Assembly: GCA_022495995.1 (NCBI GenBank)
Contig: JAFEMH010000982.1
Span: forward strand, 453,501 to 517,500
Direction of reading: 5' to 3'
Source of the DNA: Adenophora triphylla var. japonica
Taxonomy: Eukaryota > Streptophyta > Magnoliopsida > Asterales > Campanulaceae
DNA: 64,000 nucleotides
Below are positions 43,904 to 54,722 of this stretch, piece by piece. The notes under the pieces are model-generated. The model saw only the letters and a program-made list of their open reading frames with translations, was not told the origin of the DNA and did no database searches. Both the position numbers and the translations under genes were made by a program. Each line of letters opens with the position of its first letter. Positions within the stretch are counted from its first letter, which is position 1.

Positions 43904-46900
43904 ATGGCTCCCAAAGCACCATTCTCTGATATGGTATGTGTTCCTTAACTTCATCTTTCTTTATTTTCTGCAAAATCATCCTTGAATCAGCCATTGTTGG
44001 ACCTTCAAAGTTGCGAAACCCTTGGATGAATTTTTGTTCATAACTGCTTTATCTGTTTATCATTTTGTATGATTTCAGTTGGGTTTTGCTCGGATTTGTT
44101 GTTAGATTCTTTATATGCAATTTATTTTACTATCAACCAATGATTTGAACACTGATTTTGGACTTTAAAATTTTTTTCATTCGAAAACCCATTTGAGTGT
44201 TCTTGCTTGTTCGTGTTGATTCTGAGCAAAGTATGAATTTTTAAGGTTATATTGTTAATCTACTGCTCAATGTGATCATTTTGACATGTTATTTGTTGAT
44301 TTTGGTGAACTTTTGTTGAATCTCTGTTTTTAGTGTTCTTCGTGTTCATCATGCCTTCAACATGACTGTTCATATGCCATGTTAAAATTGTCACATGTTT
44401 TGGTTCATTTGATTTTCACACATGTTTTTTTTGTACTTAGAAAATTTTTCAATAAATTTTTATGCACTATTTGTGAACATCAACCGCATGCCTTGATTGT
44501 TTGGAACTGCATTCATGAATACTCCTTGATTCCAACCGCATGTTCTCTTCAAACCGCATTCACTTTTGAACCGCATGCAAAATATGAACCGCCTGTTATT
44601 TTGAAACCGCATGCTAAGTTTGTTTGAGATATTACTTAGTATATAGGCTGGACACCATAACCTTCCTCTCTAAGCACCGCTTGCAGTGTGGGATAAACTT
44701 GGATTACAATGCCACGTACTAGTAAAATCTCTTACATATTTTCTAAAGTATTTTGTTGTATTCACAATTCACAAGTAGTTTGGAGTTCTTCACATTTAAA
44801 CCGCATCACTGCAAACCGCATAGATGTCCAAACCGCCTGTGCATTGTGAATCACTTTATGGATCTAAAACCTTTGTTTCATTTTGTAGGATCCTAAATTT
44901 TTTCTTCCAGGCTATGAGATTAATGAGCCTGAGCTCCAAGGAGATGCTCTTGGTAGAGAGATGATCAGAAGACTCACTACCTCTGGGATCCTCCCTCTCT
45001 TCAACAAAGGCCAATCTTATATCATTCCTTCCTTTGTGGATCAATTCTACTCCTCTGCTGTTCTAGGAGACAGAGAATTATCAGATGGCACCAAGATCAA
45101 ATGCTTGGTTGGCAGTGTTGAAGGCTTTGATATATCTATTGATCATCTGGATATTAGAAGTACTTATGGATTTCATGTGTCAGGATGCCCCATGGAGGTT
45201 GATCAGGAAGTATTGGATGCAACCGCTCTGTCAACTGTCAATCTGACCTCTCTATCTGGTTATTACAAGAAGAAGGCAAGGAGGGAATTTGGTGAACTTA
45301 TGAGCCACTTGGGCTATTTAGTAGGAATGTCTGTGTGTGGTAAGACTGGCAACCACAACAACTTCACTACTCAGCAATGGACTTACTGCTGTGCCATTTA
45401 TAATGGAATTAAGCTGAATTGGCCCAAGATTCTGATGAAGGAACTGGCTAGCTCAATTGATGCTTATCAATCCAAGATCAAGAATGAACACCAGAGATGG
45501 AGACCATTCTGCAGGCTCCTAACCGCATTGTTTACTAGCTATCAACACTTGGAGGATCTCAGACTCTCAACTCCTGAGTTATCAGTACCAATGGGTGAAG
45601 GTGACTCCCTTGGAACCAGGGTTTGTCATAACTTCAGATACTCATTTGGAGACACCCAGTACAAATTTCTATATGATGCTGATACTCTCAACCCCAAGGA
45701 ATTCTATGTTGAAATGTCTCCAGCAACCGCGGTTACTGCTCTAGGAAAGGCAATCAAGAAGGCCTCTAGAAAGAAAAACATTGTCCTAGAACCGCAGACC
45801 AAGAAGCCAAGGACCGCACCATCTCAACCGCGTGTTCAAACCGCAGGTGCTAGTCCAAGTGCTAAGCCTCAAGAAAAATTTGCTTTGAGAGATGAGCCTA
45901 CTGATGAGGAAGAAGAAGAGGATGCTGGAATTGCCCCTCTCATCAAGAAGGCAAAAACTGTGAAGATCAAGCACGCTAATCTCACAGAGGAAGATAAGGT
46001 TGCATTCTATAAAGCAAAAATTGACAAGTTGGAAAGAAGGGCAGAATTGAGGAAGGCTGCCAAGGGAAAGAAACCATCTTCTGAACCGCTTGCTACTTCT
46101 CAACCGCAAGCTCAAGTTCAACCTCCTGTTCAACCGCAACCCCAACCGCAACCTCCTCCTCACTCCCAACCGCTTCTAACTCCTCCAACCTCACCTATTC
46201 AAACCTCTTCTCCAATTCCTACCCAACACCTTTCTCCTTCCAAATCTCTTTCTCCCAAACCGCTCTCTCCTTCTCCACCTCCCAAGATTGCAACTACTCA
46301 GGGGGAGAATCCCAAGAAGAGGAGATTCAAACAAATGGCCAAGAAAACAACTCCTCCAAAGAAACACTATCTTCACACCATCGCCAAATCCAACATCAAA
46401 ATACCTGGTGAAACCTCCTCATACTTTGATAAATCCTCCTCTCATTCCAATTCAAATTCATCATCCCCTTCTGAATTTCAAACCCCTCAAAATCAAGCCA
46501 CCTCAAATCCCAAAGCCTTCACTGAATGGACATCCAAGCCATCAGCAGGCCCAACCCATTCAACCTCTAGACTTAGAACTCCAACTCCTTCACCACAAAA
46601 TTCACCCTCACATCATTCATCCCCTCATATATCAAACCGCACCCATAAATCCCCTTCTAAATCACCTATCTCTTCCCCACAAAAATCCCATTCAACTCAT
46701 TCCAACCCAATCACTTCAAATCCTCCTACTACTTCTATCCCTATCCAAACCGCCCCTACATCAACCACTCCCACTCAATCTACACCTTTATCAACCGCGC
46801 CAATCCCAACTACCCCAATCTTAACCGCGCCAATTCCAACTACCTCTCTTTCAACCGCTCCCATCCCAACCGCCTCCATCCCAACCGCCCCATCTACCTT

Positions 46901-48092
46901 ACCTCCAACTCTACCCATCTCTACTCAAGCCTCATCCCCTTATACAGTTCCTGCCTCACGTATTTTCCAAACCCTCCTTTCCCAAATCCCTTCAACCGCT
47001 CCTCCTACCTATTCTGAACCACCTCCTGCCTTCACCTTTATTCCCTCATCATCAACCGCTCCTCTACCCTCTGACTACTCCCAAATCCTTTCCACCCTTA
47101 ATCTTATTCAGTCCCAACTCCTCATAAACCAAGGCCACATTATCAAGCTGACCGCTTCTAATGCCTCCCTTGAAGCTTCCAACCGCTCCCTTCAGAAGCT
47201 TGCTGAATCTCAGTCCCATCTGATTGCCTCTCAAACCCTTCAAATGGCTGATCATAAGAACTCACTCAAGAGTTTTGCTCAGAGACTTGATGCCATTAAG
47301 GGGGAGAAGGATCTAGCAAACATTGTCAAATCCTCAGCTGATTCCTGCTTTGAAGGATTCAAGAAGGATTTAGCTGAAGGTATTGTTCAAATTCAATCAT
47401 TTGGAGATTCTGATCTCAAGGAAATGATTTCTCAGCTTGCAACCTCCTCCAAAACCGCCTTTGATTCCCTCCAAGCTGAATTCCTTAAAACTGTCAATTC
47501 CCAACCGCCTTCTACTCAAGTCTTTCAAACCGCCTTAAATGCGGTTGAAGCAAATATCCTCCTGGAAATTGATAATGTCAAAGAGAAGCTGGAGATCAGA
47601 ACAAACTCCCTTGATGATGCCTTGATGGCCAAGCTGAATGAGGTCAAGGATGAATTCAATGACCGCCTTGAAAATATCAAGTTAGGATTCACCACCAAAC
47701 TTGAAGCCACAGTCAATGAGCTGAAATCCTCTATTCAAGTGACTGTTAATCTTGACCCTTTGTCAGAAGCTCTTGCTACTCAGACCGCAGCAGTTCAGGG
47801 GGAGGTTCACACATTGTACAACTCTTTGAACTCCTCCTTTCACAATTTAATAGATGATCTAACTGCTCAAGTATCAGATACCTCCAAGGCAGTCTCTGAT
47901 GCCAATCTCAAGATTGATTCTCAAGCAAACATCTTAGAGAGATTGGTGACCGCTCAAGGAAGGACCGCAGAAGAGGTGAGAAGAATTAGAAAATCTCTGA
48001 AGTCTGAAACCTCTGCATCAAATCTTGCCAGGAACCCTGAGATCAATCAACCGCAGCAGCAGCAGCAAGGTCAAGAACCGCATCAACCTTAA
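43904..48092 (+). CDS. Envelope-position ORF of the SIRE-type element, spliced, 1077 residues
   Basis: A tiny exon 43904-43933 (MAPKAPFSDM) ends at GTATGT. The intron runs to TTTTGTAG at 44888, and exon 2 (44889-48092) keeps frame into the long ORF whose internal ATG is at 44961. Residues about 1-290 form a folded-looking region (YEINEPELQGDALG, YYKKKARREFGELMSHLGYL, NNFTTQQWTYCCAIYNGIKL) like the plant retroelement ORFs described only as putative plant transposon protein. The middle is Pro/Ser/Thr/Gln-rich and disordered. The C-terminal 330 residues look coiled-coil. I see no signal peptide or convincing transmembrane segment, so an envelope role rests on position only. No stops or frameshifts. 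Confidence 0.7.
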
Positions 48093-48611
48093 ACCGCTAT
48101 TGCTCTGTATTTTTTTGGTAAACTCTTTTGTTTGTTGGACCGCTCTCTCATTGTATTTTTTGTCCAACATTTTTTTGTAACCCTGTAATTTTCTTTCATT
48201 CCTGTTTTGTAATCACTTGAGGAATTAATGGAAATTGCATCATGGTTCCAAAAACCTTGTTCATATCAAACTGCTTGTTTGTAGAACAATGAAACCTCTT
48301 ATGGTTTTAAACCTCATTCAATTTTTTTTTTCAACTTAAAATCATATTTTTTGAATTGAAATTTAAACATTCAGTTTAAACCGCACTTTGAACTCAAACT
48401 CATATTTCTTAAGTGCACTGAATGCATTTCTCTACTTTCCTTATTGTAAGTTTTTATCTCTTAGAAAGTATTGAAATCTATAGCCTAAGCTAAGTGTGTG
48501 CATTGACTTGGGACATGAATTACCATGTTAATTCTTATGGACATGTTTTTACCAAGTACAATGTTTGCTTTAGTTATAGTAGGTAATGGCATCAATCAAA
48601 TAGGGGGAGAT
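48093..48611 (+). other. 3' region and polypurine tract of the copia element
   Basis: Non-coding stretch with T-rich polyadenylation-like sequence after the last ORF, ending in TAGGGGGAGAT (48601-48611), the plus-strand priming tract next to the 3' LTR. Confidence 0.7.
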
Positions 48612-50109
48612 TGTTGGGTATGCATGTTTTAACCCTCCTATTCTGTATTAGATTTGATTGATACCATAACCTCCTGTCTATTTTAAGGACTTTAGGACCC
48701 TATGTAATGAAGCTTAGACTTCAATTTTTTAGCTAAGTCCAATTTATAGATTAGGTTAATTTTAGGCTTGAAGACTGGCACAAGACTCATTGGAATTGAG
48801 AGTTGCAGTTCAGAAGTTTCAAACCGCTCCTTCCAACCGCCCTAGCAAAACCGCCCTTAGCACTTGCCTAGTGAAATCTTATGTTTGAAACTACCCTTGA
48901 ACTACTTCAGTGCAACCGCCTTATGATGAAACGCACCCTTGCAGTTCAACTTCAACCGCACTATGCAACCTCACTGGAGTCATCAACCGCACTTGTCAAA
49001 CCGCCTATACTCCAGAACCGCTCCAATGATTGAGACTTGAAGTGAACCACCTTTTGTCATTATAATCCACATCAGCAATATCCAATGTCAACCACCTTAT
49101 CTTGTCACGTGATTCAAAGTCAGAGAAGATCTGCAAGGATCTTGAAAAGGTGACAGGTGTCCAAACCTCATTGCTTGCAAATACGGAGCATTATCGGCTT
49201 TATCCGCAACTACCGTACCAAAGGACAAAAGTGGTTCTTTGTGGACCAATAAGAAAGCATCAAGTCGTCCTTCAAACAGCTGTGTCCAACTGCTACATTT
49301 TGGATGCTTGGGTATAAATACCCCTAATCTTCACCATTTGAAGATTGCTTGAAAAATTGAGAAGTGTTGTGTTCATAGAAGCTGAAGCTCTGCCCAGAAA
49401 TTAGTCAACCCTTTGAATCTTCATCTTCATACTTCAAGAAATATTCCTAGCCCAGAAATCAAGCCTTAACACATTCAAGAATCATTGAGCTCTACATCTC
49501 ACAGATTTAAAGAGCCTTGATCTTGTTCTCACACACACACCTCATTTGTTCTAATCACATAGATTAAACACTTGAGATACACTGGTTATAGTTTTGGATT
49601 TGTTCTTCATAGAAAATATTTTATTGTACTTTGTAATCTCTCAAATACTTAATATAAAATCTCTCTTAGAAATCCAAGACTAACCATCTTGGTAGTGGAC
49701 GTAGATCGTTTATCGATTGAACCACTCCAAATAGCGTGTTCTTACTTTCTGCAATTATATTTCTTGTGCTTACTAATTATTTATCTTTGTCTCTGTTTGA
49801 TCTTTATTTAGATATCCATTATTGTGAAATAGTATTTGGAGTTAACAGTGTCAAAACCTCACTTGTTTGTAAACCGCACGTACCAACTACTTTATTAAAA
49901 CCGCTTTACAAACCTCCTCTATCAAAACCGCTTTGTAACTCTAAATATTCCGCTGTGCATTTTACATCTTCACTTGCAGTTCCTTATTCACTGCAAGAGG
50001 TTTTGTAAGCAAGAGGTTTAGTTTTTAATTGAGGGCGAAAATTTTAAACAGCTATTCACCCCCCCCTCTAGCTGTATTTTCACCCTTGTTGCCACCTTTG
50101 GGACCAACA
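48612..50109 (+). repeat. 3' LTR of the copia element
   Basis: 1498 bp, near-identical to the 5' LTR. Differences seen by eye include AAACGCACC for AACCGCACC, ACGGAGCATTATCGGC for TGGAGCATTATCAGC, and a shorter C-run near 50060. It is followed by the TTCTC target duplication, after which the PMD exon continues in frame. Confidence 0.92.
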
Positions 50110-51237
50110 TTCTCCCCTCAGTTGTACTCCTCAGACCCCCGAAAAGCTGTCTGTGCTGCTAAGGCATATCTTTTATATTTATTGGGGTGCACAATCTTTT
50201 CTGATAAGACCGAGACATGTGTCAACGCTAGCTATCTAGATTTTTTGAGAGATGATGGGGCAATAGGGAATTATGCTTGGGGAGCCGGAGCATTAGCTTT
50301 TCTGTACCGGCAACTAGGAAAAGGATCCAGGTTTAACTGCCATCAGATTTCCGGGCACTTAACCTTGTTGGAGGCTTGAGTTTATGAGAGGTTTCCTGCG
50401 TTTAGGAACGGTTTCAACAACTACTATCTACCCAATTTGCCGCTCACATTGAAGTGGCTACCACCTCGGGCTCAACCAGCGACAGTTGCCTCCGTGCAAG
50501 TGAAGAGGCAACATATTGACATTATTCAGGACACGGAAGTAAGTATTATTTTTTTAGTAATAATTTTCACATGTATTTTTGTTTTCTTAAATGAAACTAT
50601 ATTAATATTTTTTATGTTTTTATTGTAGGTGATTTGGAGGCCGTATGAAGGTGTCCGCGCTCAATATCCTTTTCCTAGAGTCGCGCTATACCAAGGTGCC
50701 ATAGTTGCCGGTAATGTGGTGGAACCACATCTTCCCGACCGGGTCTTGCGACAGTTTGGGTACATGCATACAATACCACACCCTCCACTTGATCTTGGGA
50801 TGGCGAGAGGAGATAAGAAGTCTCTAATGGGGTGGATCATGTTTGCCCAGTCATTCTATGACTGGAAGTCGAATTGCGTCGATAAACACAAGTTATCGAT
50901 ATGTAGAGTGCCTCAACATGCTGCAGATGATTATCTGTACTGATACTCTACATATTCACACCCCATTGTGCACCCCATTACTGAGCGGTCTCACGCTGTC
51001 AGGAGGACAACTGAAGTTGTTGCCCCTAATCCGTGGGATATGATTACGAATGTCCGGAACGTCATGATGCCTATTGCTGAGAGATGGACAGATGGAGACC
51101 GCTCATTTGATTTAGAGGAGGCTATGGACGTTATCTTTAGAGCATTGGCACAAACTCAAACTCAAACCCCAGCGCGGACATCAACTTCTCAGGGTGGTAG
51201 AAGACGACAATATATTTGTAGTTTTGGTTTTTTTTGA

Positions 51238-52044
51238 ACAATTATTTTTGGTATTGTATTTGAACAATTATTTTTGGTAATTACATGTATGAACAATTAT
51301 TTTTGGAGTAATTGGTTTATGGAGTAATTGGTTTATGGTTTTATATTTCATGTTTGTGTATATATGAAGTAATTGGTTTATGGTTTTATGGTTTATGGTT
51401 TATGGTTTTATGTGTATGGGGGGGTGATTGGTTGGTGTATGGATTTATGGTTTGTATATATATGTTTGTATGGTTGATGGTTGCAGCATAGACGAGTCGG
51501 GAACGTGCCCTGGTTAGTGCAGAATACAGCAAGTACATGTCGAAAACCGGAAAAATTCGGCCGCATCGACCGAACCGATAAGAAGTTCGGCCGATCGACC
51601 GAAAACCTTGGATCTGCTCTCGCCACTCTTGGACCGAGACCTAGCATAAGCGTGTTTTTTTTTTTGGAACCGTTCACGAAAAAACATTGCTACGTGTTCT
51701 AAGCATTGGCTGAAATTTTTAATTTTTTTTTTGCCATAGTTACAAAGGTTCGGCCAGTACTGACCGAATTTTCTTTAGTTTTTCGGCCAGTACTGACCGA
51801 ATTTTCTTTGGTTTTTCGGCCACTACCGGCCGAACCATTCCAAAAAAATAAAAAATTCCATTTTTTTTTCAACAAGTTAATTTAATTTAAAGTTAGTTAA
51901 ATTTAGTTAAATTTAGTTAATTTAATTTAGTTAATTTAATTTAATGTTAGTTAAATTTAGTTAATAAAAATGGAATGTAATAATAAATGAAAATTATTTA
52001 AAGATATGTAACACCACAAATCATAATATTTAACATAAATAAAA
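51238..52044. other. Intergenic centre of the MULE between two converging genes
   Basis: TTTATGG-rich simple repeats (51300-51420), then palindrome units (51556-51834), then a TTAGTTAAATT-rich tract (51875-51965). An acceptor-like TTGCAG at about 51482-51487 hints at a further 3' exon of the PMD gene, but no donor fits convincingly. Confidence 0.5.
51556..51834. repeat. Palindrome group 2: five units between the two gene ends
   Basis: Units start at 51556 and 51586 (19 and 18 bp, central gap shortened) and at 51749, 51782 and 51815 (20 bp, 33-bp spacing). Two units read TTCGGCCAGTACTGACCGAA and one TTCGGCCACTACCGGCCGAA. Less regular than the two intronic arrays. Confidence 0.85.
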
Positions 52045-54330
52045 CTATTTAATATCAATTACATAAGTTGATGTTTCAGGTACTTGTATTAATCGATCTT
52101 GATAAAAATCTAGCCATCCGGTTGTACATTCAGCTCGACAATCATACCATTTGTATGGTACTGGTGGCAATTGACATCCTTCAATCAACTTGGCATGAAT
52201 ATAATGATTGTCGTTGACATAGCATATACAAATCAAATTTGGGTTATGTGACATTGATTTTCGTAGAGGAAGGAAGGTCAAAGACAAGGTGTTACTCAAA
52301 GTCACCAACGCAACGTTGAATGCATTTGCAACAGCGTAACCCATTTCTGCAGAGTCAGTGAGTTGAAAATCAAATCCAATGCATTTATAGACACCATGCC
52401 TCTAACCTCACTCCATAGCGATGACTTGAATTTGTGTTGAACCACAGTCCTGCTTTTCTCAAATGAGGCAATGATTGCAATATGGGAGCATTCGATGAGT
52501 TTATGAATTTGTTTCCAACATGTCTCAAATGCTCCCTGGCTCGATCCAAGTTGTTTCTTCAATAAGGCATGTTGACTCTCCACCCTAACATAGGTTACGC
52601 AATTTATTAGCATATAATTAACAAAACATCAAAACATATGACATAAACATAAAGTTCCCCCGATATACCTGTTTGTAGTCAAGTTGTCAAAGTGCATAAC
52701 ATGGTTTGTCCAACACGAGACAAATCTTTCTTTGTAAGGCACAATCCACTGTTCGGGACATAATTGACCGCATCGGGATATTGATCGTAATCTTCCTCGA
52801 GATAATCGGCCAGTAAATAGTCATCAAACGATGCCTCCGTATCAGCTTTGACCATTACATTCCAATAAAGAATGAACGCCTCCCAAATCTCTTGCATATC
52901 AAACATTTTCTTGCATTTTGCTAGAATATTCATGTTGATATGCCATCGACAAAGCAAATGAGTTGTCATTGGGAACGTCTCACGAATTGCATTCATCAAG
53001 GCAAGCTCCCTATCGGTCACGATAACATTAGGAAGACATGATTGATCCATCAAAGATTTCAACACTTCGCATGCCCACGTGTAGTTTCCTTCTTTCTCAG
53101 CCTCTAGGTATACAACAAAGAATTAAGAAGGTCATTTTGGTTGAAGTCACGCCCACAATCTCAAGCAAAGGTAAGTTGTACCTATTTGTCTTGTAAGTGC
53201 AATCCATGAACAAGACGTATGGAAATGCCTTCATCAATTCAATGCTTTTCGGATGAGCAAAGAATATCTCCTTAATGACATTTGTATTCTCGCATTGTCG
53301 ATATTTGAAGTGATAAGCATGATCGGTCAATTTAAACATGAGTTGTTGGATTTGAGAACGACCCGCACGCTCAGTTGCCCTGTTCTTCACTCGCGCATTA
53401 TAAATAGTCCGTATTATGGACTTGTTTTCTGGAAATTTCTCTTTTAATCCATGTAAAATATCCTTCTACGGCTATTTGCATGTGACAATTCTATCACGTA
53501 CTCCTCCTCTCGATTTCGCAATCTACCGGCATAAGAGTGACCCAACATGGATTCGCAAATCGGATGATTGTGAAAGCCACAAACCACTTTTAATTGCCAT
53601 TCACCATCAACCGTGACTTGTCTGGCGTTCAACTGAAACTTACAATCGCATTTTTTTTGTTCCGCTCTCTCTATTTTTCTTTTTTTTCCCCAATTGTTCA
53701 AGGTTGACAGATTCTTGAGAGGACAGAGAGATTGGTTTTTCCTTGTATGTCCCCCAGCGATCACAAACAAGCGTCATTCGAGGAGCGGAATTACGGCTCC
53801 CGTTATCCGACCGACCGACTACGATGACAAATCCATGCTCTTTCCCCTTTTTACGCACCCATTCAAACATTATTTTTTTGTCTCGAAAAAACAAGGGCAT
53901 TGTGAATTCTGGAGTGTAGTCTCGCAAAACGTTTTCAAAATCAACCGAGACATAGTTGTTGTCACTCAGGGGATACTGAAACAATTAAATAAAACAATAA
54001 GGGAGGTGTAAGCAGAAAAACAAAGGTTCGGCCAGTGGTGGCCGAATTTTCTTCGACGGTTCGGCTGGGTGTGGCCGAAAAATTTCAAATTTTCGGCCAG
54101 TACTGACCGAAAAATAGCCCAGATTCGGCAAACCAGAGCCGAAATTTTTTGAAATTTCAGCCGGGTGTGGCCGAACCATAGCTAAATTTCGGCCGGGGGT
54201 GGCCGAACCTGAACAGAAATTCGGTCACTACTGGCCGAATTGGAGCTACGAAACAGAAAATACATTTTTAACAAATTTAAATGGTTAGAAAACTTACATT
54301 ATCATTCGATGGTAGAGCTAGAGCATCCAT
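52045..54330 (-). pseudogene. FAR1-type MULE transposase with OTU-like protease tail
   Basis: Exon 1 54298-54330 (MDALALPSNDN), donor GTAAGT, intron to TTTCAG at 53976, exon 2 from 53975. A FAR1/WRKY-GCM1-type DNA-binding region (CDRWGTYKEKP, KCDCKFQLNARQ, CGFHNHPICESMLGHSYAGR) is followed by the MULE transposase core: FMDCTYKTNRYNLPLLEIVG (first Asp), VIVTDRELALMNAI (second Asp), LLCRWHINMNILAKCKK, and VESQHALLKKQLGSSQGAF near the C-terminus. The last 90 residues (ANAFNVALVTLS, NPNLICICYVNDNHYIHAKL, GCQLPPVPYKW) match the end of an OTU-type cysteine protease with its His strand. The catalytic Asp-Cys half is missing, presumably deleted near 52320-52400. Frameshifts lie near 53685, 53440 and 53100. 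The strand and place fit the autonomous partner of the PMD gene. Confidence 0.8.
54027..54239. repeat. Palindrome array 3: seven 20-bp units at 32-bp spacing in transposase intron 1
   Basis: Units start at 54027, 54060, 54092, 54124, 54156, 54188 and 54220, so the period is 33 once and 32 five times. All are 20 bp, for example TTCGGCCAGTGGTGGCCGAA and TTCGGTCACTACTGGCCGAA. The array fills most of intron 1 (53976-54297) of the transposase gene, about 475-690 bp from the right end, mirroring array 1. Confidence 0.92.
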
Positions 54331-54551
54331 GATGAGCCTGCTGAATCTCTTGTCTTGGAACAAATGTGTATGAATTGTTTTTTGAATTTTTTTTTTGGGA
54401 GAGCAAGAGGAAGAGGAAGGAAAGGGAGGAGGTAATTTTTTTTGAAGTAAAAAAATAAAGAAGAAGTGATTAAGTAAAAATGTGGTGAAAATTGATGAGG
54501 GAGGGAGGGGAAGGTGGTGAAAATTGATGAGGGAGGGAGGGGAAGGTGGTG

Positions 54552-54713
54552 AAAATTATATACGGGTTTACTCAACAATTTTACGGATTTATTTAACATT
54601 AGTGAATGAGAGGATAAATTTAGGGATATTTTTGTCATTTCACTCGATGGCATTTTTGAAAAATCCAACTTACGGGTTTACTCAACAATTTTACGGGTTT
54701 ATATAACAATTCT
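54552..54713 (-). repeat. Right terminal inverted repeat of the two-gene MULE, with a duplicated part
   Basis: The inverse of 54669-54713 matches the left end. A second imperfect copy of ACGGGTTTACTCAACAATTTTACGG minus its last five bases starts near 54563, about 108 bp further inside, so the terminal sequence is duplicated on this side only. Confidence 0.75.
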
Positions 54714-54722
54714 CTTTCTCTT

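Larger units (their letters stand above)
35995..50109 (+). mobile_element. SIRE/Maximus-type Ty1-copia retrotransposon, 14.1 kb, both LTRs
   Basis: Flanked by TTCTC (35990-35994 and 50110-50114). LTRs are 35995-37493 and 48612-50109. A primer site TGGTATCAAAGCC follows the 5' LTR and a purine tract AGGGGGAGAT precedes the 3' LTR. The order gag, PR, INT, RT, RH marks copia. Very large size, long LTRs and a long ORF after RNase H mark the SIRE/Maximus lineage. LTRs differ at only a few sites, so the insertion is recent, yet gag and integrase carry many single-base indels while the last ORF is open. The hexamer AACCGC is conspicuous throughout the non-conserved parts. Confidence 0.92.
34624..51237 (+). 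pseudogene. Plant-mobile-domain (PMD) protein gene of the MULE, interrupted by copia
   Basis: Four coding pieces: exon 1 34624-34645 (starts MSNLGKS), exon 2 35175-35994 continuing after the retroelement at 50115-50538, and exon 3 50629-51237. The introns (34646-35174 and 50539-50628) have GT-AG ends and the joined length is 1875 nt, an exact multiple of three. The N-terminus is basic, then a strongly acidic Asp/Glu stretch (about residues 70-110), then the PMD: VNAFVERWHPETNSFHMPFG, EMTINLEDVSCL, YAWGAGALAFLYRQLG, PLTLKWLPP. PMD proteins (MAIN/MAIL1 and the PP7 long-form relatives) are related to MULE-encoded proteins; host members act in silencing and genome stability. Two stops (TGA at 50377 and 50941) replace expected Trp codons. 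Role in this element unknown. Confidence 0.8.
34234..54713. mobile_element. Two-gene Mutator-like element (PMD gene plus FAR1/MULE transposase), split by a copia insertion
   Basis: Flanked by the 9-bp duplication TTTCTCTTT at 34225-34233 and 54714-54722. The ends are inverted repeats: GAGAGTTGTTATATAAACCC at the left and, inverted, GAGAATTGTTATATAAACCC at the right, continuing with CGTAAAATTGTTGAGTAAA. Without the 14.1-kb retrotransposon it is about 6.36 kb. It encodes a plant-mobile-domain protein (+) and a FAR1-type transposase with an OTU-like tail (-), converging on about 51.2-52.0 kb. Three groups of a 20-bp quasi-palindrome occupy its introns and centre. Both genes are now broken, so the copy is not autonomous. 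Confidence 0.88.

Noticed and set aside
45786..46824. Frames opposite or offset to the long ORF of the copia element
   Set aside because: They are shadows caused by Pro/Ser/Gln-rich low complexity in the real frame.
43904..48092. Genuine envelope glycoprotein
   Set aside because: No signal peptide, convincing membrane segment or cysteine pattern is seen. Only the position matches, so it is called an envelope-position ORF.
34748..54239. CRISPR-like look of short palindromic repeats with regular spacing
   Set aside because: Spacers are only 12-13 bp, repeats are degenerate, no cas genes exist, and the arrays lie in introns of a plant transposon.
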